From Lichenostomus cassidix (taxonomy: Eukaryota > Chordata > Aves > Passeriformes > Meliphagidae): a DNA stretch of 64,000 nucleotides. Under the pieces are notes generated by a model, which searched no databases, was not told where the DNA came from, and worked only from the letters and a program-made list of their open reading frames with translations. This document shows, one piece after another, positions 1-12,000 of the stretch. Made by a program: the position numbers and the translations under genes. Within the stretch, counting starts at the first letter, position 1. Every line of letters starts with the position of its first letter. The stretch covers positions 9,100,426 to 9,164,425 of the forward strand of contig CM039194.1 of assembly GCA_008360975.2 (NCBI GenBank). Reading direction: 5' to 3'.

Positions 1-192
1 GTGTCTTGCTGACACGGTCTGGGGCCCTGAGTTGGGAGGTGTTACCCGAACTTAGAGTGTTTAGAGCTGGCTTTGAGTCATGGGCTCTGGGTCCCCAGTG
101 CCCCAAGTGACAGCATTCCCCTGGGGAGTCCTCCTGTGAGCCCTCCTGGCATCCAGTGCTGCAGGATGTGCCTAATAATGCCCTTAATAATA

Positions 193-332
193 CCACAGAA
201 TCACAGGATGGTTTGGGTTGGAAGGAACCTCAGAGCTCATCCAGTTCTAACCCACCTGTCATGGGCAGAGACACCTTCCATCAGACCAGGTTGCCCACAG
301 CCTCAGTCTAATGTCCCTGATACATCCCTAAT
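193..332 (-). repeat. CR1 LINE fragment, 3' end
   Basis: The sequence CACAGAATCACAGGATGG, GTTTGGGTTGGAAGG and CATGGGCAGAGACACCTTCC is the reverse complement of the avian CR1 3' end. It is 5'-truncated as is usual. Confidence 0.85.
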
Positions 333-576
333 CATTTGCTAATTTGGATTGATTGGAGGATAAAGAGGAAAAGGCACAGTGTCCCCGGTCACAGGTACCT
401 TCCCCAGCAGCAGTGCATGCCCGGTGCAGCCTGACCTTACACCTTTCTTTCTGTGGCAAGATGACTAATTTTGCAGCGAAGAGGAATTAATTCCTCATTG
501 AATCAGCAGCAGCAAAACTTGGTAGGTTTTGTTTTTCATAGCCGACGCGTCGACTCATCTCACCCTCTCTGAGAAG

Positions 577-584
577 TGACGTCA
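577..584. promoter_or_regulatory. Palindromic CRE-like site TGACGTCA
   Basis: A perfect cAMP-response-element palindrome in TCF7's upstream intron is followed at once by AAAGCAAACA, a forkhead-type motif. A CG-containing palindrome, CGACGCGTCG, lies about 25 bp upstream. Single motifs are common by chance and no function is shown. Confidence 0.35.
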
Positions 585-3500
585 AAGCAAACACATATGG
601 GGCAACTCGGGGCTGGACTGCAGCCTGTAGCTCCTGTGCTGCACCCAGGCACCCACGCAGGGCACAGGAGCACAGAGACCTGCTTGGAGCTCAGCCAGAC
701 ATCTGAGCTGGGAGCAGCCTTGGGGGATGCTCCCGGCAGCCAGATACACAGCACAGCCTGTGACACAGGGCTCTGGGACTGCCAGAACCCCTTATGCCTT
801 GGTGGTAGTGGCCACCAGCGTGGCACAGCTGCCAGCCCAGGCTCCCTTGCCTCGGCCAGGCCCCTTGCCACACACTGGTCACTGCTGGGCTGGCCCATAG
901 CTCTTCATTTCTCTGTTTTTGGGGCTGGCAATGTGGGAAAATTTGAAAGTGATGTGAGTAATCTCACCTGACTGTGGCTCGGCTCCCCGGCGAGGCTGGA
1001 AACCACAGCACTTGCCCCGGCCACCAGCTCCTGCACCCAGGCTCTCTGTGCTGTGGGGAACAGATCCTGCACCCTTCAGGGTGCTCCCAGCTTTCCTGGG
1101 CCAGGAGGCTGCTGCCAGGGCCAGCATAGCTGGGGTGATGGGGGCTCCAGGGGTCATAGCAGGGTCATGGGACTTCCTCTCCCTGCAGGCTCCTGTGCAT
1201 CCATGGACAGACAGAGGTTCCCACAGTGCTGGGTTCCCCAGCAGTTTTGGTTCTCGGGGTGCTGGCTGATGTTCTGGGAGCTGTGGTTGGTGCAAGGCAG
1301 CCAGCACCCCATAATCCTCCATGGGTAGCACAGCACCCCTTGGAGTCACATCCCCAAGGAAAATTTAACAGCATGGAATTCAACATTTTTCACTACTGAA
1401 AGGGGCAGTAGAACTAAGCTATTTTATAACAGTTCTGAATTGCCTTCTACCAGAAAATTAATTAAAGTCATTCCCATCCACAGAAACAGTAGTGGAGCCG
1501 AGCACTGGTGGGATCCTCAGCAGCCCCCCGGGCAGCTTGGTGTGACCACTGCAGATTTTAATAGCTGTGTTCAGTTGTAGCAAGGAATACTTTTCACAGG
1601 TTACAAAACATTCTCTTCTTTTTTTCATTTGTTTCTTTTCCTAAACTGATACAAGCAGGAAAAAAAAATCTTCTTTTTTCTTTAATATTTTCACAGAGTA
1701 AAAAACTCAAAGAGTTGTGCTGGTCATGGAAATTTTTTAGTTTGATTATTTCACTCAAATTTTTACTTTTGACCTTCTGTGCTACATTTTTCTAAGGTTA
1801 GCTTTAAAATTAAAAAAAAAAATCCTCCATCGAGCCAGCAAAGTAAAACTACTCATTTTTAGCATGTCATGACTAAATAGATAAGTCTTTTAAAAATGAA
1901 TTAAAATACTTGCTAACACGAGGTGCTTTCCAGAAAATGTTTGATTATAATCTCACACCTTTTTCATGTCAGAACCCCACATTTTGATTAAAACCGCCTC
2001 ATTTATAGTTCTGATCAACCCACAGCATCCCAGCAGCTTGTATAACCCCACTGCTGCCTGTGGGCAGAGCACGTGTTGTGGGGAATGGGAGTAAAGGCAA
2101 AGCCTAATCAGGCACCTTGAAGCCAAAAAACACTGGAATTTCAATGGTGAGGGTGATCCTCATGTGAAAAATTGCACTGGGTTTGTGTGTGCTGAGAGGA
2201 AAGAGAGTTTTCTGTCTGCCCTTGAGATCCCATCACAATCACACACCCGTGCAGCAGTGGGGAGATCTCCTAATTTTGTCTTGCCAACAATTAGTCTTTC
2301 TTAATAATTAATACAACTGTGGTTTCTCTTTGCTCCTCCAATTGCCTCTATTTATTAAAGTCACATCTTGGCTTCAGGGAGGGATCTTCTTCCTTCAGTA
2401 GTGTTGGGTTTTTCAGTCATTTTCGAGGAGGTTGGTGGGGTGGTTGGTGCTGGGAGGGGGATGAGCTGCAGCATCAGTGCCTGGCCCAGCATAAAGTGCC
2501 CAGGGAGCTGGGCATTCAGCAGAGCTGCAATTCAGCAGGTCTGGGAGGGGGAAATAGCCCTCCAGGCTTGCAAACCCCATCCTAGTGCTCTACCCCCTCT
2601 GGAAATACCATTCTGCTCTTGCTGTAAATGTGTCTCTTCATTTCTGTACGAGGTCGTGGCTGCACAGCTCATTCCCCAACCTGCCCTCAAAGGGCTGTAC
2701 TGGAAGAGGTGAGGCAAAGCTGTCCTTGGAGCCTCTGCATGTCCCCCCATGGCTGCTGAAGGACAAATTGGTGGTGGGGCCATGGTGTTTAGCACCAGCA
2801 GCATTATTTTGAGTGGATGGGCAGTGAGCAGCTCTGTCACTGCAGCTCTGGGCTGTGTTGAAGCCCAGCTTTGGGGAGCAGACAAAATGAGATGCTTTAC
2901 CAAACCACAGCACCTCCCCTGTGATGTCCTGACCAGCAGCACCCCACGTCCTCCCAGGGGACCTGCTGAGGGGATGCCAAACCACTGCCCTCATGTCAAA
3001 TCAATCCTCTTGGGAGAAAACATTTATATCAGGGTTATTTTATGGCATAAAACATTGTCAGCTGCTAAGTCCTGCCTTTGAAAACCTCTTCAAGGTTCAT
3101 GTGCTGCAGCTGATTTGCAGGAACAAAATTTAGACCTAGCAAAAAAGAGGAATTGATCCCGTTTCTCTGGCATGTGGATTTCTATAAGGCAGGTAGGGTT
3201 TCACAGTGCAGCTGGGGAAGATGGAGCTGCAGTCATGGCCACAGGCCACAAACATTGGCAGCTGCAGTTTTTGTACCAGGATCAACACTGAAGGAGTGGT
3301 TTTCTCTGTTTCTCCATATTTTTGTGCAGCATTTCCTTCTTTTCTTGGTTGCTTTCTTTTGGGAGATCAGTTCCTGTAACAAACTCCCTAATGTAGGAAG
3401 TGGAAGGGGGATAAATAGCCCCTTGCAGAAATCTTTCTTGTCTCTTTGCTGGTCATCCTTCCCAGATCTTTATCCACCAGATCTTTATGATTTTAGAGAG

Positions 3501-3649
3501 TAGAGAAGTTTTTGAGCAAGGTGAGGGCAAATGTAGAAGGGGCCATGGGGATGGTAGCTCTTCTTACTGGTGCATCACCTTGTTTTCCATCTGAACTGAT
3601 GGAAAATACTAGTAACTGAACTGCAGTCTTCTTGTACCAGCAGGTTACC

Positions 3650-3793
3650 ATTGAATCATTGAATCTCAGAATGGTTTGGGTTAGAAGGGACTTCAAAAAT
3701 CATCTCCTTCCAATCCTCCTGCCTTTGGCAGGGACATCTTCCACTAGACCAGCTCTAAGCCCAACCCAGCCTGGCCTTGAACACTTCCATGTT
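3650..3793 (-). repeat. CR1 LINE fragment
   Basis: ATTGAATCTCAGAATGGTTT, TTGGCAGGGACATCTTCCAC and GGCCTTGAACACTTCC match the reverse complement of CR1. Confidence 0.85.
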
Positions 3794-5385
3794 CTGCTTT
3801 GATGGGAAGCAGGACAGTCCATGCTTTGCTCTAACCAGATGTGCTCTCTGCTTTTCCCTGGGGAGGTATCCTGCAGGTCAGCATCAGAACTGTTCATCTG
3901 CCTTTGTAGTACCTGTGTCTTCCATCATTGCTCTGAAAGCTGTTCACAATTGTCAGGCAGGCTGGCTGGCTGATGAATGGTGCTGTGCTTTGGACCAGGC
4001 CCAAGGCAAATGGGAAAGGAAGATCTGCCCTACTTTGAACAGAAGAAATGCTTAAGTTGAGGTTTTCAAAACAGCTCAACATTGAGCTCGTTCTGCTCCA
4101 GTGTCATGTTAAAATGTACACGTAGAACTGCATATCCCTCATTTAGGCTTTGTGGCTCTTAAATAAGCCAAACCATAGCTAATTTTAGAAATATCACTGA
4201 AAAGCTCTTCTTCATCTCATTTAATGGCTAAGAATAGAAAAAGCTCAGAGCTCCAAACATGTGTTTAACTAAGCAGGAGCCAGCCCAGTGCTGCTCTCGA
4301 TGGGAAAACCACATAACCCATGGCCCTGCTGCAGGACAGGAGCGCCTGCACCACACCAGTCTGTGCTGGGAAGGGGGGTTGCATTCCCAGGACCCCACTG
4401 TATGCAGTAAATCTACACCTGTAAGCATCAGGAATTCGGGTTTTCATTCATTCTCAGATGCAAACCTGCCTCTTGGTTTTTATTTGCATGAGCAAACCAT
4501 TGTGGGAAAGGCAGATGTAAAGCAGCGTCTCCATCGGTCTGTTTTCCTTTCCGCTTCTTGGGTTTCCTCCTCAGAGTGGGGATGCAAAACACAGGACTTG
4601 CCCAGGGCTCCCAGTCTGCTTGGAGGAGCCAGGAGAGGTCCAGGGCAGATCGACCAGAGCCACTGTCTCTGTCTGTGCCTCCTCCACCAAAGCCAACTGG
4701 GGCTTTGTTCTTGTTCTGCCTGAGCAAAATCATTACCAGTGAATTGAGTCCAGGGATCCTAAATGACTTGTCAAAAGTCACACAGCAAATCATCTGTAGA
4801 CATCCCTGTGAGACTGATGAGAACTGGCTGGCAGTGCCCAGCTCCTAGCCTCTGGAGAGCTGTCTGACCTGCTCTGTTCCCATTTTCACCCTGTTTTGGA
4901 GTGCTGTGAGCCCTGTTTCTTTTTGTGGATTTATCTGGGACAAATCCTAACATTCCACCACCAAGACGAAGTCATTTTGGATTTAAAGGCAACCATGGGC
5001 GAAACTGGGCATGTAGGAAGCAGCAGGAGACGCTCGAGGCGAGGAGGCTGCATGGATGGCAGTATGTGAGTGTGTGAGAGTGTGTGCTCCTTACAGCTGT
5101 GCAGCTCTTCCAAACAGGTTCCCCTCTCTCTGCTGCAACATGCAGGAGGACTTCCCATTGTGTTCACCAAAAAATGTCTTTTCCAAGGCGTTTGGCTCCA
5201 ACAGCCATGCTGTGTATAACCTGGGGTAGCTGCAAGAGGAGACAGATGTATCTTTGCTTAATTTTCCTGGATTTTTTGCATCCCCAGCATTGCCTCAGCT
5301 CCCTCTGGTCCTTCTCCAGCACTGGAGCTCAGTCCAACAGAGATTTCAGCCCAAGTGCTCACTGGTGACCACGTCCCATTTTCAA

Positions 5386-5483
5386 AGACGTTTGATGGTG
5401 GCCTTGGCAGTGCTGGGTTAATGGTTGGACTTGATGATCTCTACAAAGTCTTTTCCAACCTAGATGATTCTGTGATTCTGTGT
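5386..5483 (+). repeat. CR1 LINE fragment, short 3' end
   Basis: GGTTGGACTTGATGATCTC then TTTTCCAACCTAGATGATTC and TGTGATTCTGTG, the CR1 3' terminus with its short terminal repeats. Confidence 0.85.
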
Positions 5484-5928
5484 CTGTCCCTGCATGACAG
5501 CCCTGATTAGGAAAGCCCAGGCATGGTTTTCACAGTGAATATGAATGATGTGAAAGTCCGGATTTAGACCCTGTGGTGGCCCAGGACAGAGAACAAGAGC
5601 TTTGCATTGGGTAACACACTTGGAGCATTCATCTTGGAATAAAAGATACTGGAAATGAATGAAAACATTCTGAATTTTGAAAACTTCATGCTGATTTGAT
5701 CTGTTTTCCACTTACCCATGAAATCATCTCCAGCTGTTTTCCCTGCTTGGTTTATGGATTTTTTTTGCAGGATGCTGCAATGTTTGTTTAGTAACGTGTT
5801 TAGTGTTTGTGTGGTGTTTTTGGTTCTTCCCAGCCTTGCTGGCAACAGCAGGACTGCAGAGGGCACTGCCCCTCCTTGCTGGTGGATCCCAATGGCTTCT
5901 GAGTCCTCTCCCTCGTTGTGTCTTGCAG

Positions 5929-6061
5929 TCCAACAAAGTTCCTGTCGTGCAGCCGTCGCACGGAGTGCACCCGCTCACCCCGCTCATCCCGTACAGCAAC
6001 GACCATTTCAGCCACGGCTCCCACTCGCCCCACCTGCCCGCTGACATCAACCAGAAACAAG
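5929..6061 (+). CDS. TCF7: TCF7 exon encoding the SNKVPVVQ...PADINQKQ segment
   Basis: The acceptor is tcttgcag, ending at 5928; the donor gtaatg begins at 6062. It reads 44 codons in phase 0 plus one base. The motif [20 protein letters not shown] is the conserved LEF/TCF stretch between the beta-catenin-binding domain and the HMG box, a region rich in Pro, Ser and His. It is the first coding exon I can identify in the window, and because it enters in phase 0 the upstream exon must end on a whole codon. Confidence 0.93.
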
Positions 6062-9000
6062 GTAATGGCAGCACTGACACCTGTGTGCTGGGAGGGGACA
6101 GAGCTGGACACCACTGAGGTCAAGGCCGTCACCTTCCTGGTCCCAAATCAATGAGAAGAGTCAGGAGCTTTGGTCATTGCTTAGCAGTAGGGGATTATTT
6201 AGCTTATTGGCAATGCTTTGTAATCCTGGCCATGAGCAGTTCGACACCAAAAGTGCCAGTCCTGCTGATGGAGTGTGCTCAGTTCTCTGTACAAGCCGTC
6301 CTGTACCTTGAGACGAGACCAGAGCCTGCACGATAATGCGCAAGAGTCAACCAGAAAATGGAAAGTAATCTTTCCTTTGACTCATACCCAAACTGTTGGC
6401 AGGTTGTCATTTTGAGAAAATAAATGCTTGAAACAGGAAATATTTTGACTAAACAGGATCGGTGTCTGATAGTTGACTGGACTGTGACACGTGTGTCCCT
6501 GTAGCCACACGTTATGTGGTTGTCACAGCGTTTGGCTTTTTGGGTTCCTGTGTGAGCCCAGGCTGTGTCAATTGGCTCATGAGGCTGTGGAGGAAAGTAC
6601 AGTATGTTGAGGTTAAGCCCTCTAAAATAGACTCTAAATGTAGATATGTGTAGGGGAATTCACTTCAGTCCGTCATTCCATCATTCTTCATGGGTTCCTG
6701 GCAAACTGAGTATAAAATCACGTTTTTCTCAACCTTACATTAGTGCAGAACATCTGTTCAGATTATCCAGGCTTTTACATAAACCTGGGCTTGATTTCAT
6801 GGGAAAGCAAGCAAATTGACAGTTTTACATTCAGGAAGGTCAGGGTCCATCAGAGCCCAGAAATCAGTGTCCAAACAGAGGCACAAAACCAACTGTTGTG
6901 ATTTGGGCAAAGGCCTCCACCCAGGAGTGATCCAAACTGTCCCAGAGGCATCAGCTTCACCAAGTTATCACCATTGATAAAACAATGGGTTATGGGGGAT
7001 GCTCTTGGCTGGATGACCCACTGAATAATCCCTGCTCTGAGCCTGGAGGACACATTCTGGACTCATTAGGGATGCTGATGGGTAGGATTTAGGTCTGGAG
7101 GCCACATTCTGGACTCGTTAGGGATGCTGATGGGTAGGATTTAGGTCTGGTTTCAGAGATACCCAGGCACATCCTGGTTGTCTTCCAGGCAACACACTGC
7201 TTGTCAGCCATCAGAGCATAATAAACTTAGCAGAAAACCAGGAAGAGTTAACAAAATAAAAACTCAGCTAATGGCTGAGTTTGAGTCTGGAGAGAAAGTG
7301 TGCAGGGAAACAACCTGACACACCTTCCTCCACGCTGCCTTTTGTGTGCCTGGCAGAGCTCTGCCCCTCCTGGAGCTCCTCACTGTGAGTTGCCTCCTGG
7401 GACTGTCAGCCTGGGAAAGCTTCAGTGATCCAAAAGCAGCTCACCCAAGGGCAGGTCTGGTTATATCCCTCTGTGGAGGCTACAACTGACACTGGAGCAG
7501 TCCCTGAGCATTCATCTCTGTAGTGGGTCAGTCATTCTAGGAAGTTGTACTTGGGCTGCCCACCCAGGCACTGCCCAGCCTCCCCTTTCCCACTTAGCCT
7601 GCACTTTTACAGACACTGGGAGTCTGTTTGTTCCAGAGACCCTCCAGGGGCTATTCGTGGAGAGGTTCAGACCATCCTCCTCAGCTGGGTCTTGCCTTTG
7701 TGGCACAGCTGGGATCATCCATGCCCCATCCATCCCCTCTCACTGGGGAGAGGCTTTTCTCCCCTGTTCATGCTGGATGTGCCCCATCTCGGTTTTCCAT
7801 CACTGAAATAGCTCCTATTATCCTCCAGTGTAAGCGCTTGAGAGTCACTCTCATTCTCCCAGCACCCCTTTAAAGTTTCTCACAGTAGCCCAAGGACACG
7901 CAGACGAGGAAATACAAGCAGGAATTCTGAGTCAGTGGCTGGTGTCCCAACCACTGGGCCAGCAAGAATAACTTGTGCTCTGACTTACGCAACTCGTATT
8001 GTTGGGGTGCAAATCTGAGGATGTTCCATCAGCTGCTTTGTTTGGGTGCTGGTTTGTCTGACCCTCAGTGGGCTGCTGAGTGCCAGTTGAAGGAGATCTC
8101 ATACTAAGTTATGTATTTGTTTCAGGTCAGTTATGTACTTATTTTAGCTAACTCCTAATAAGACGTTTGGAACCTGTTGGTGTCATTCCTAATTAATAAT
8201 TTATCATTCATACCCCTCGGAGAAATATCCAGACTTCTGAGTGTGCTTGCAACTCATCACCAATTTATTCCATGTATTTATGACCCAGGACGGCCACTGG
8301 ACAATCCCTGTACCCGATTTTTGTCTGAGGCTCAGTAGCAGCCAGCGCCACACCACACTGTGCCAGAGCTCAGCCCCAGCACCCCTCCAGTTTCCCAGTG
8401 CAGGGGTCAGCTGGAGGCTGTTTTTGCCAGCAGCACTGTGGTTGTCTGAGTCCCACCCGCAGCCCCAGGCTCCACAGGATGTTTTCCAGTCCAGATAGGA
8501 ACAGAGCGATGCTGCGGCTGTGTCCCCTGGCCATGCTGCCCGTGCCAGCAGCTTTGAAGATCACCCAGGGATTCCCCATGCAAAGGGTGAATTCCCAGCT
8601 GGCACCATACCCACCTCCACAGTTCCTTGGCACCCACAGAGCTGCAGAGCAATTGTTTTGAACTCAAATTGCTTAAAATGAAGTTGGAAGTGATGCCTGC
8701 TGGAGCATCCCCACTGCCTGCTCATGGGGGGTCCTGTGGTTGACTGATGGAGAGGGAGCACAGGAATGGCTTTGACCATCCATTGAGCACCTCAGTGGGC
8801 TCTCTGGAAAGGGCAGATGAATGCCTGGAGCCAACCAAATCCTTGCCAAAGCAAGTTGCTGCTTGGCCTCAGGGTGGCATGGAGCAGGTGTGATGCTTGT
8901 ACAAAAGAGAGCTGCCTCCTCCACTGCCTTACAAGAGTGTTTGTGATTTTGCAGCAACATGGATGACCCACCACATCCCCGCAGGGACAACCACAGGCAA

Positions 9001-12000
9001 TAAAGGGGAATTACAATATCCTGCCACTTGCAGATAGCTACTTCATGGAGCTGTCCACGAGTGTCCATAGAAGAAGCAGGAATGGTCTGGGTCAGCCAGG
9101 GAGTGCAGTGCCAGGTCCAACTCATCTCCTTCTCCCTTCTTCCAGGAGTGCACCGTCCTTCGCAGACCTCAGACATCCCTGGTTTCTACCCCCTGCCCCC
9201 CGGTGGAGTCGGCCAGATCACGCCGTCAATGGGATGGTGAGTGAGGAGGGCTCAGCCCCACACAGCCTTGGCCCTGCTGCATGTGCCAGGTGGGGTCAGG
9301 ACACTGCGGCCACTCCCTGTGACCTTCACGGTGCTTTCCCCCAGCTTCACCCCTCCTGTGTGCTGTGTGAACAGAGAGGGGAATTCAGCCCTGTCTTAGA
9401 GGTGGGGAGCAGACCCATGGAGAGGCTGAAGGCTCCATCCTGGCTGAGGCATCCCTGGAGAGGGGTTACAACCTGCCCAATTCAAAACTGCCTCCTGCTT
9501 TACATCTGTCTGTGTGGGTTAGAGAACCCAGGGAGAGCTTCCTCCCCACCCCTCCTAATCACAGCAAAAGTCTCTCTTTTTAGTAGGAGTTTTTCTCCCT
9601 CGCTGGACTTTTCGGCACAAACAGTGCTTTCTCTGAGTATGCCACCAGCATGGATTGATCCCTTGAGATGCTCCATCTGCCAGGCCATGGTGTTTCTTGG
9701 GATCTGACACACAGGGAGAAAGTACACCGTGGCAGAGACCTGCTCAGAAAGCAACCCCAGTACCCACAGCATGGCCACAGCTCAGCCTGCTCAGTGGTAG
9801 CCATGTCCCCAGCAGGAATGGAGAAGGAGAGACCATGAGCTGGAGCACTCCCAAAATGTATCCCCTGCATGGGCCTGCCCTGTTGAGCATCCTGCAGAGC
9901 AGAGCCTGTTGGGAAACCTGCCTCAGGGACAAAAGTTAAAAATCCACCAGTGTGTTCTCTGTGGTCACTGCCACTGGCTTTTGTCCTCATGACTGTGAGC
10001 ACACTGAGAGCAGTCTGGCAGGTGCTGCCATGTGGGCATCATCACTACTCGGATTAATTTTTAATCCCCAGTTATGATGTAGGCACATAGCAGAGGCTGA
10101 CAGGGAGGCTGGTGGCTGCAGGTGGCAATTCAGAGCTGCTGGGACGAGGAGAGAGTGCTGGACAGGTGATCACAGGGGCAGTGGCCAGATCCCCCCAGTG
10201 CCGGTGGATAAAACCCTGGCAAAGCTCATCAGAGAGCTCCAGGTACAAGAACCTATTGCAGAGTGGGAAAGGGGAAGCTTCTTAAAGCACAGAGTAAAAT
10301 GTTAGCTTTTTGCTTTGTTTTGTTTATGAATTTCATGTTCCAGATATTTAAACACAAGGAAACAGAGGCCTTTGATACAGAGTCTGGCTTCAAAGAGATT
10401 ACATTTTGCCTTCTGTGCTAAATCTGCTACTCTTGGGTGATGATTTAACTCCTCATATGATGTGATTCATCCTCAGGGAAAACAAGGACTGGGGTGACTG
10501 TGCTGTAACATGAAAGAAATACGAGCGGAGAGAAAGGAGCCTGTTTGTCAAATGGAAGGTCCACTCCTGGATTAGGATGATGCTGTTCAGACAGCTCTGG
10601 GCACATGAAGGGAGAGCAGTCTGGTTTTTTATGGAGTATTTGTGGGGCAGTTGGTGGTGGAGAGAGCTTTCATGGCTGAGAGCTGCTCCAGCATCCGTGG
10701 GGTTTGTCATCCTCCTGCAGCCTCATCAAATGCCTTCATTAGTGACTAATAGAGCAGGTATGGTAAAGCAACAAACAACCTGACAAGCAGAGAGCAGCAC
10801 CTTGAGGCACATGTGTTTAATAGAGCTTTTGCTCATTCTTTTCTGTGCCCAAAATGTACAGAAAGAGCCCCAAACCCACTCATGGAGTGCCCATCCTCAG
10901 CTGAGGCTCAGCACACAGCTGTGGGTGAGTGCAGAAGCACTGAAGCCCAGCAGGTTCATGGCAGCATCTCCCCTATGTCAGCAGTGGGCAACAAGGGCTG
11001 TGTGCCAGGGATGGATGTGCTGGGGATGGTCATGCCAGGGATGCATCCCAGAGAAGCTGTGGCTGCCCCATCCCTGGAAGTGTTCAAGGCCAGACTGGAT
11101 GGGGCTTGGAGCAACCTGGGATAGTGCAAGGTGTCCCTGCCCATGGCAGGGGGTTGGAACTGGATGGTCTTTAAGGTCCCTTGCATCCCAAACCATTACA
11201 GGATTCCATGGTTGTGCTGGTGCCACCAAGTCAGCTGCCAAGCCAGGGTGGCCACACACGGGAAGCAACTTTTCCTCCATGAACTGGCAGGCAGCAGCTG
11301 GGCAGAAACTGGTTTTGTTCTCACTGAGTGCTTCGGGAGGAGGAGCTGCAATCACTCTCTCTGTAATTAGCTGGGATGACAGTCAGATAAAAACCTCCAA
11401 GAGTCCAGTCAAGTGAGTTTTACTTATGGGAGCCTGGATGTTAACATTGGCCAGGAACCTGCAAATCGTGTCACCCACCTGTGCCCAGGGCTGAGCATGG
11501 CAGTGCCATGGCAGCCCCTCCACCACCATCCCACAGCCCTTTTTCTGAGCCTCCCTCCCATCACCAGGTGATCCTCTGGAAATGGGCTGAGAGAGCTGTG
11601 GTTGTCCAGCCTGGAGAATTCTCCAGGGAGAACTTGAAGCCCATTCCCATACCTAAAGGGAGCTTATAAAAAAGAGGGAGAGGGTTTTTTTATATGGGCA
11701 GAGAGTGATAGGACAAGAGGGAACAGTTTTGAACTAAAAGAGGAGAGAGTTAGATTAGATGTTAGGAAGAAGTTCTTTACTAACTTTACTAACTTTATTC
11801 TTTACTTTATTGGATGTTAGGAAGAAGTTCAGGGTGGTAAGGTGCTGGCACGGGTTGCCCAGAGAAGTTGCAGCTGCCCCATCCCTGTAGGTGTTCATGG
11901 TCAGGTTGGATGGGGCTTGGAGCAACCTGGGCTCATGGAAGTTGTCCCTGCCCATGGCAGGAGCTTGGAATGAGTTGAACTTCAATGTTCCTTCCAGCCC

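Larger units (their letters stand above)
1..5928 (+). other. TCF7: TCF7 upstream intron (left edge)
   Basis: No exon could be recognised. I looked for the segment around YKETVYSAFNLLMHYPPP that precedes the 5929 exon and did not find it. The interval has three CR1 fragments (about 193-332, 3650-3793, 5386-5483), a CRE-like block near 577, and otherwise unique sequence. Short ORFs here have no family resemblance. Confidence 0.6.

Noticed and set aside
541..556. ACGCGTCGAC resembling a cloning linker (MluI/SalI)
   Set aside because: Flanks are continuous, ordinary intron sequence with no vector-like bases, so an artefact is not supported.
576..971. 131-codon + strand ORF with overlapping - strand ORFs
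   Set aside because: No recognisable domain, no splice support and in TCF7 intronic territory. I also checked it for the missing upstream TCF7 exons without a match.
9045..9707. 220-codon + strand ORF around the 9146 exon
   Set aside because: It is in a different frame from the TCF7 exon and runs through intron sequence; the exon frame is fixed by both junctions.
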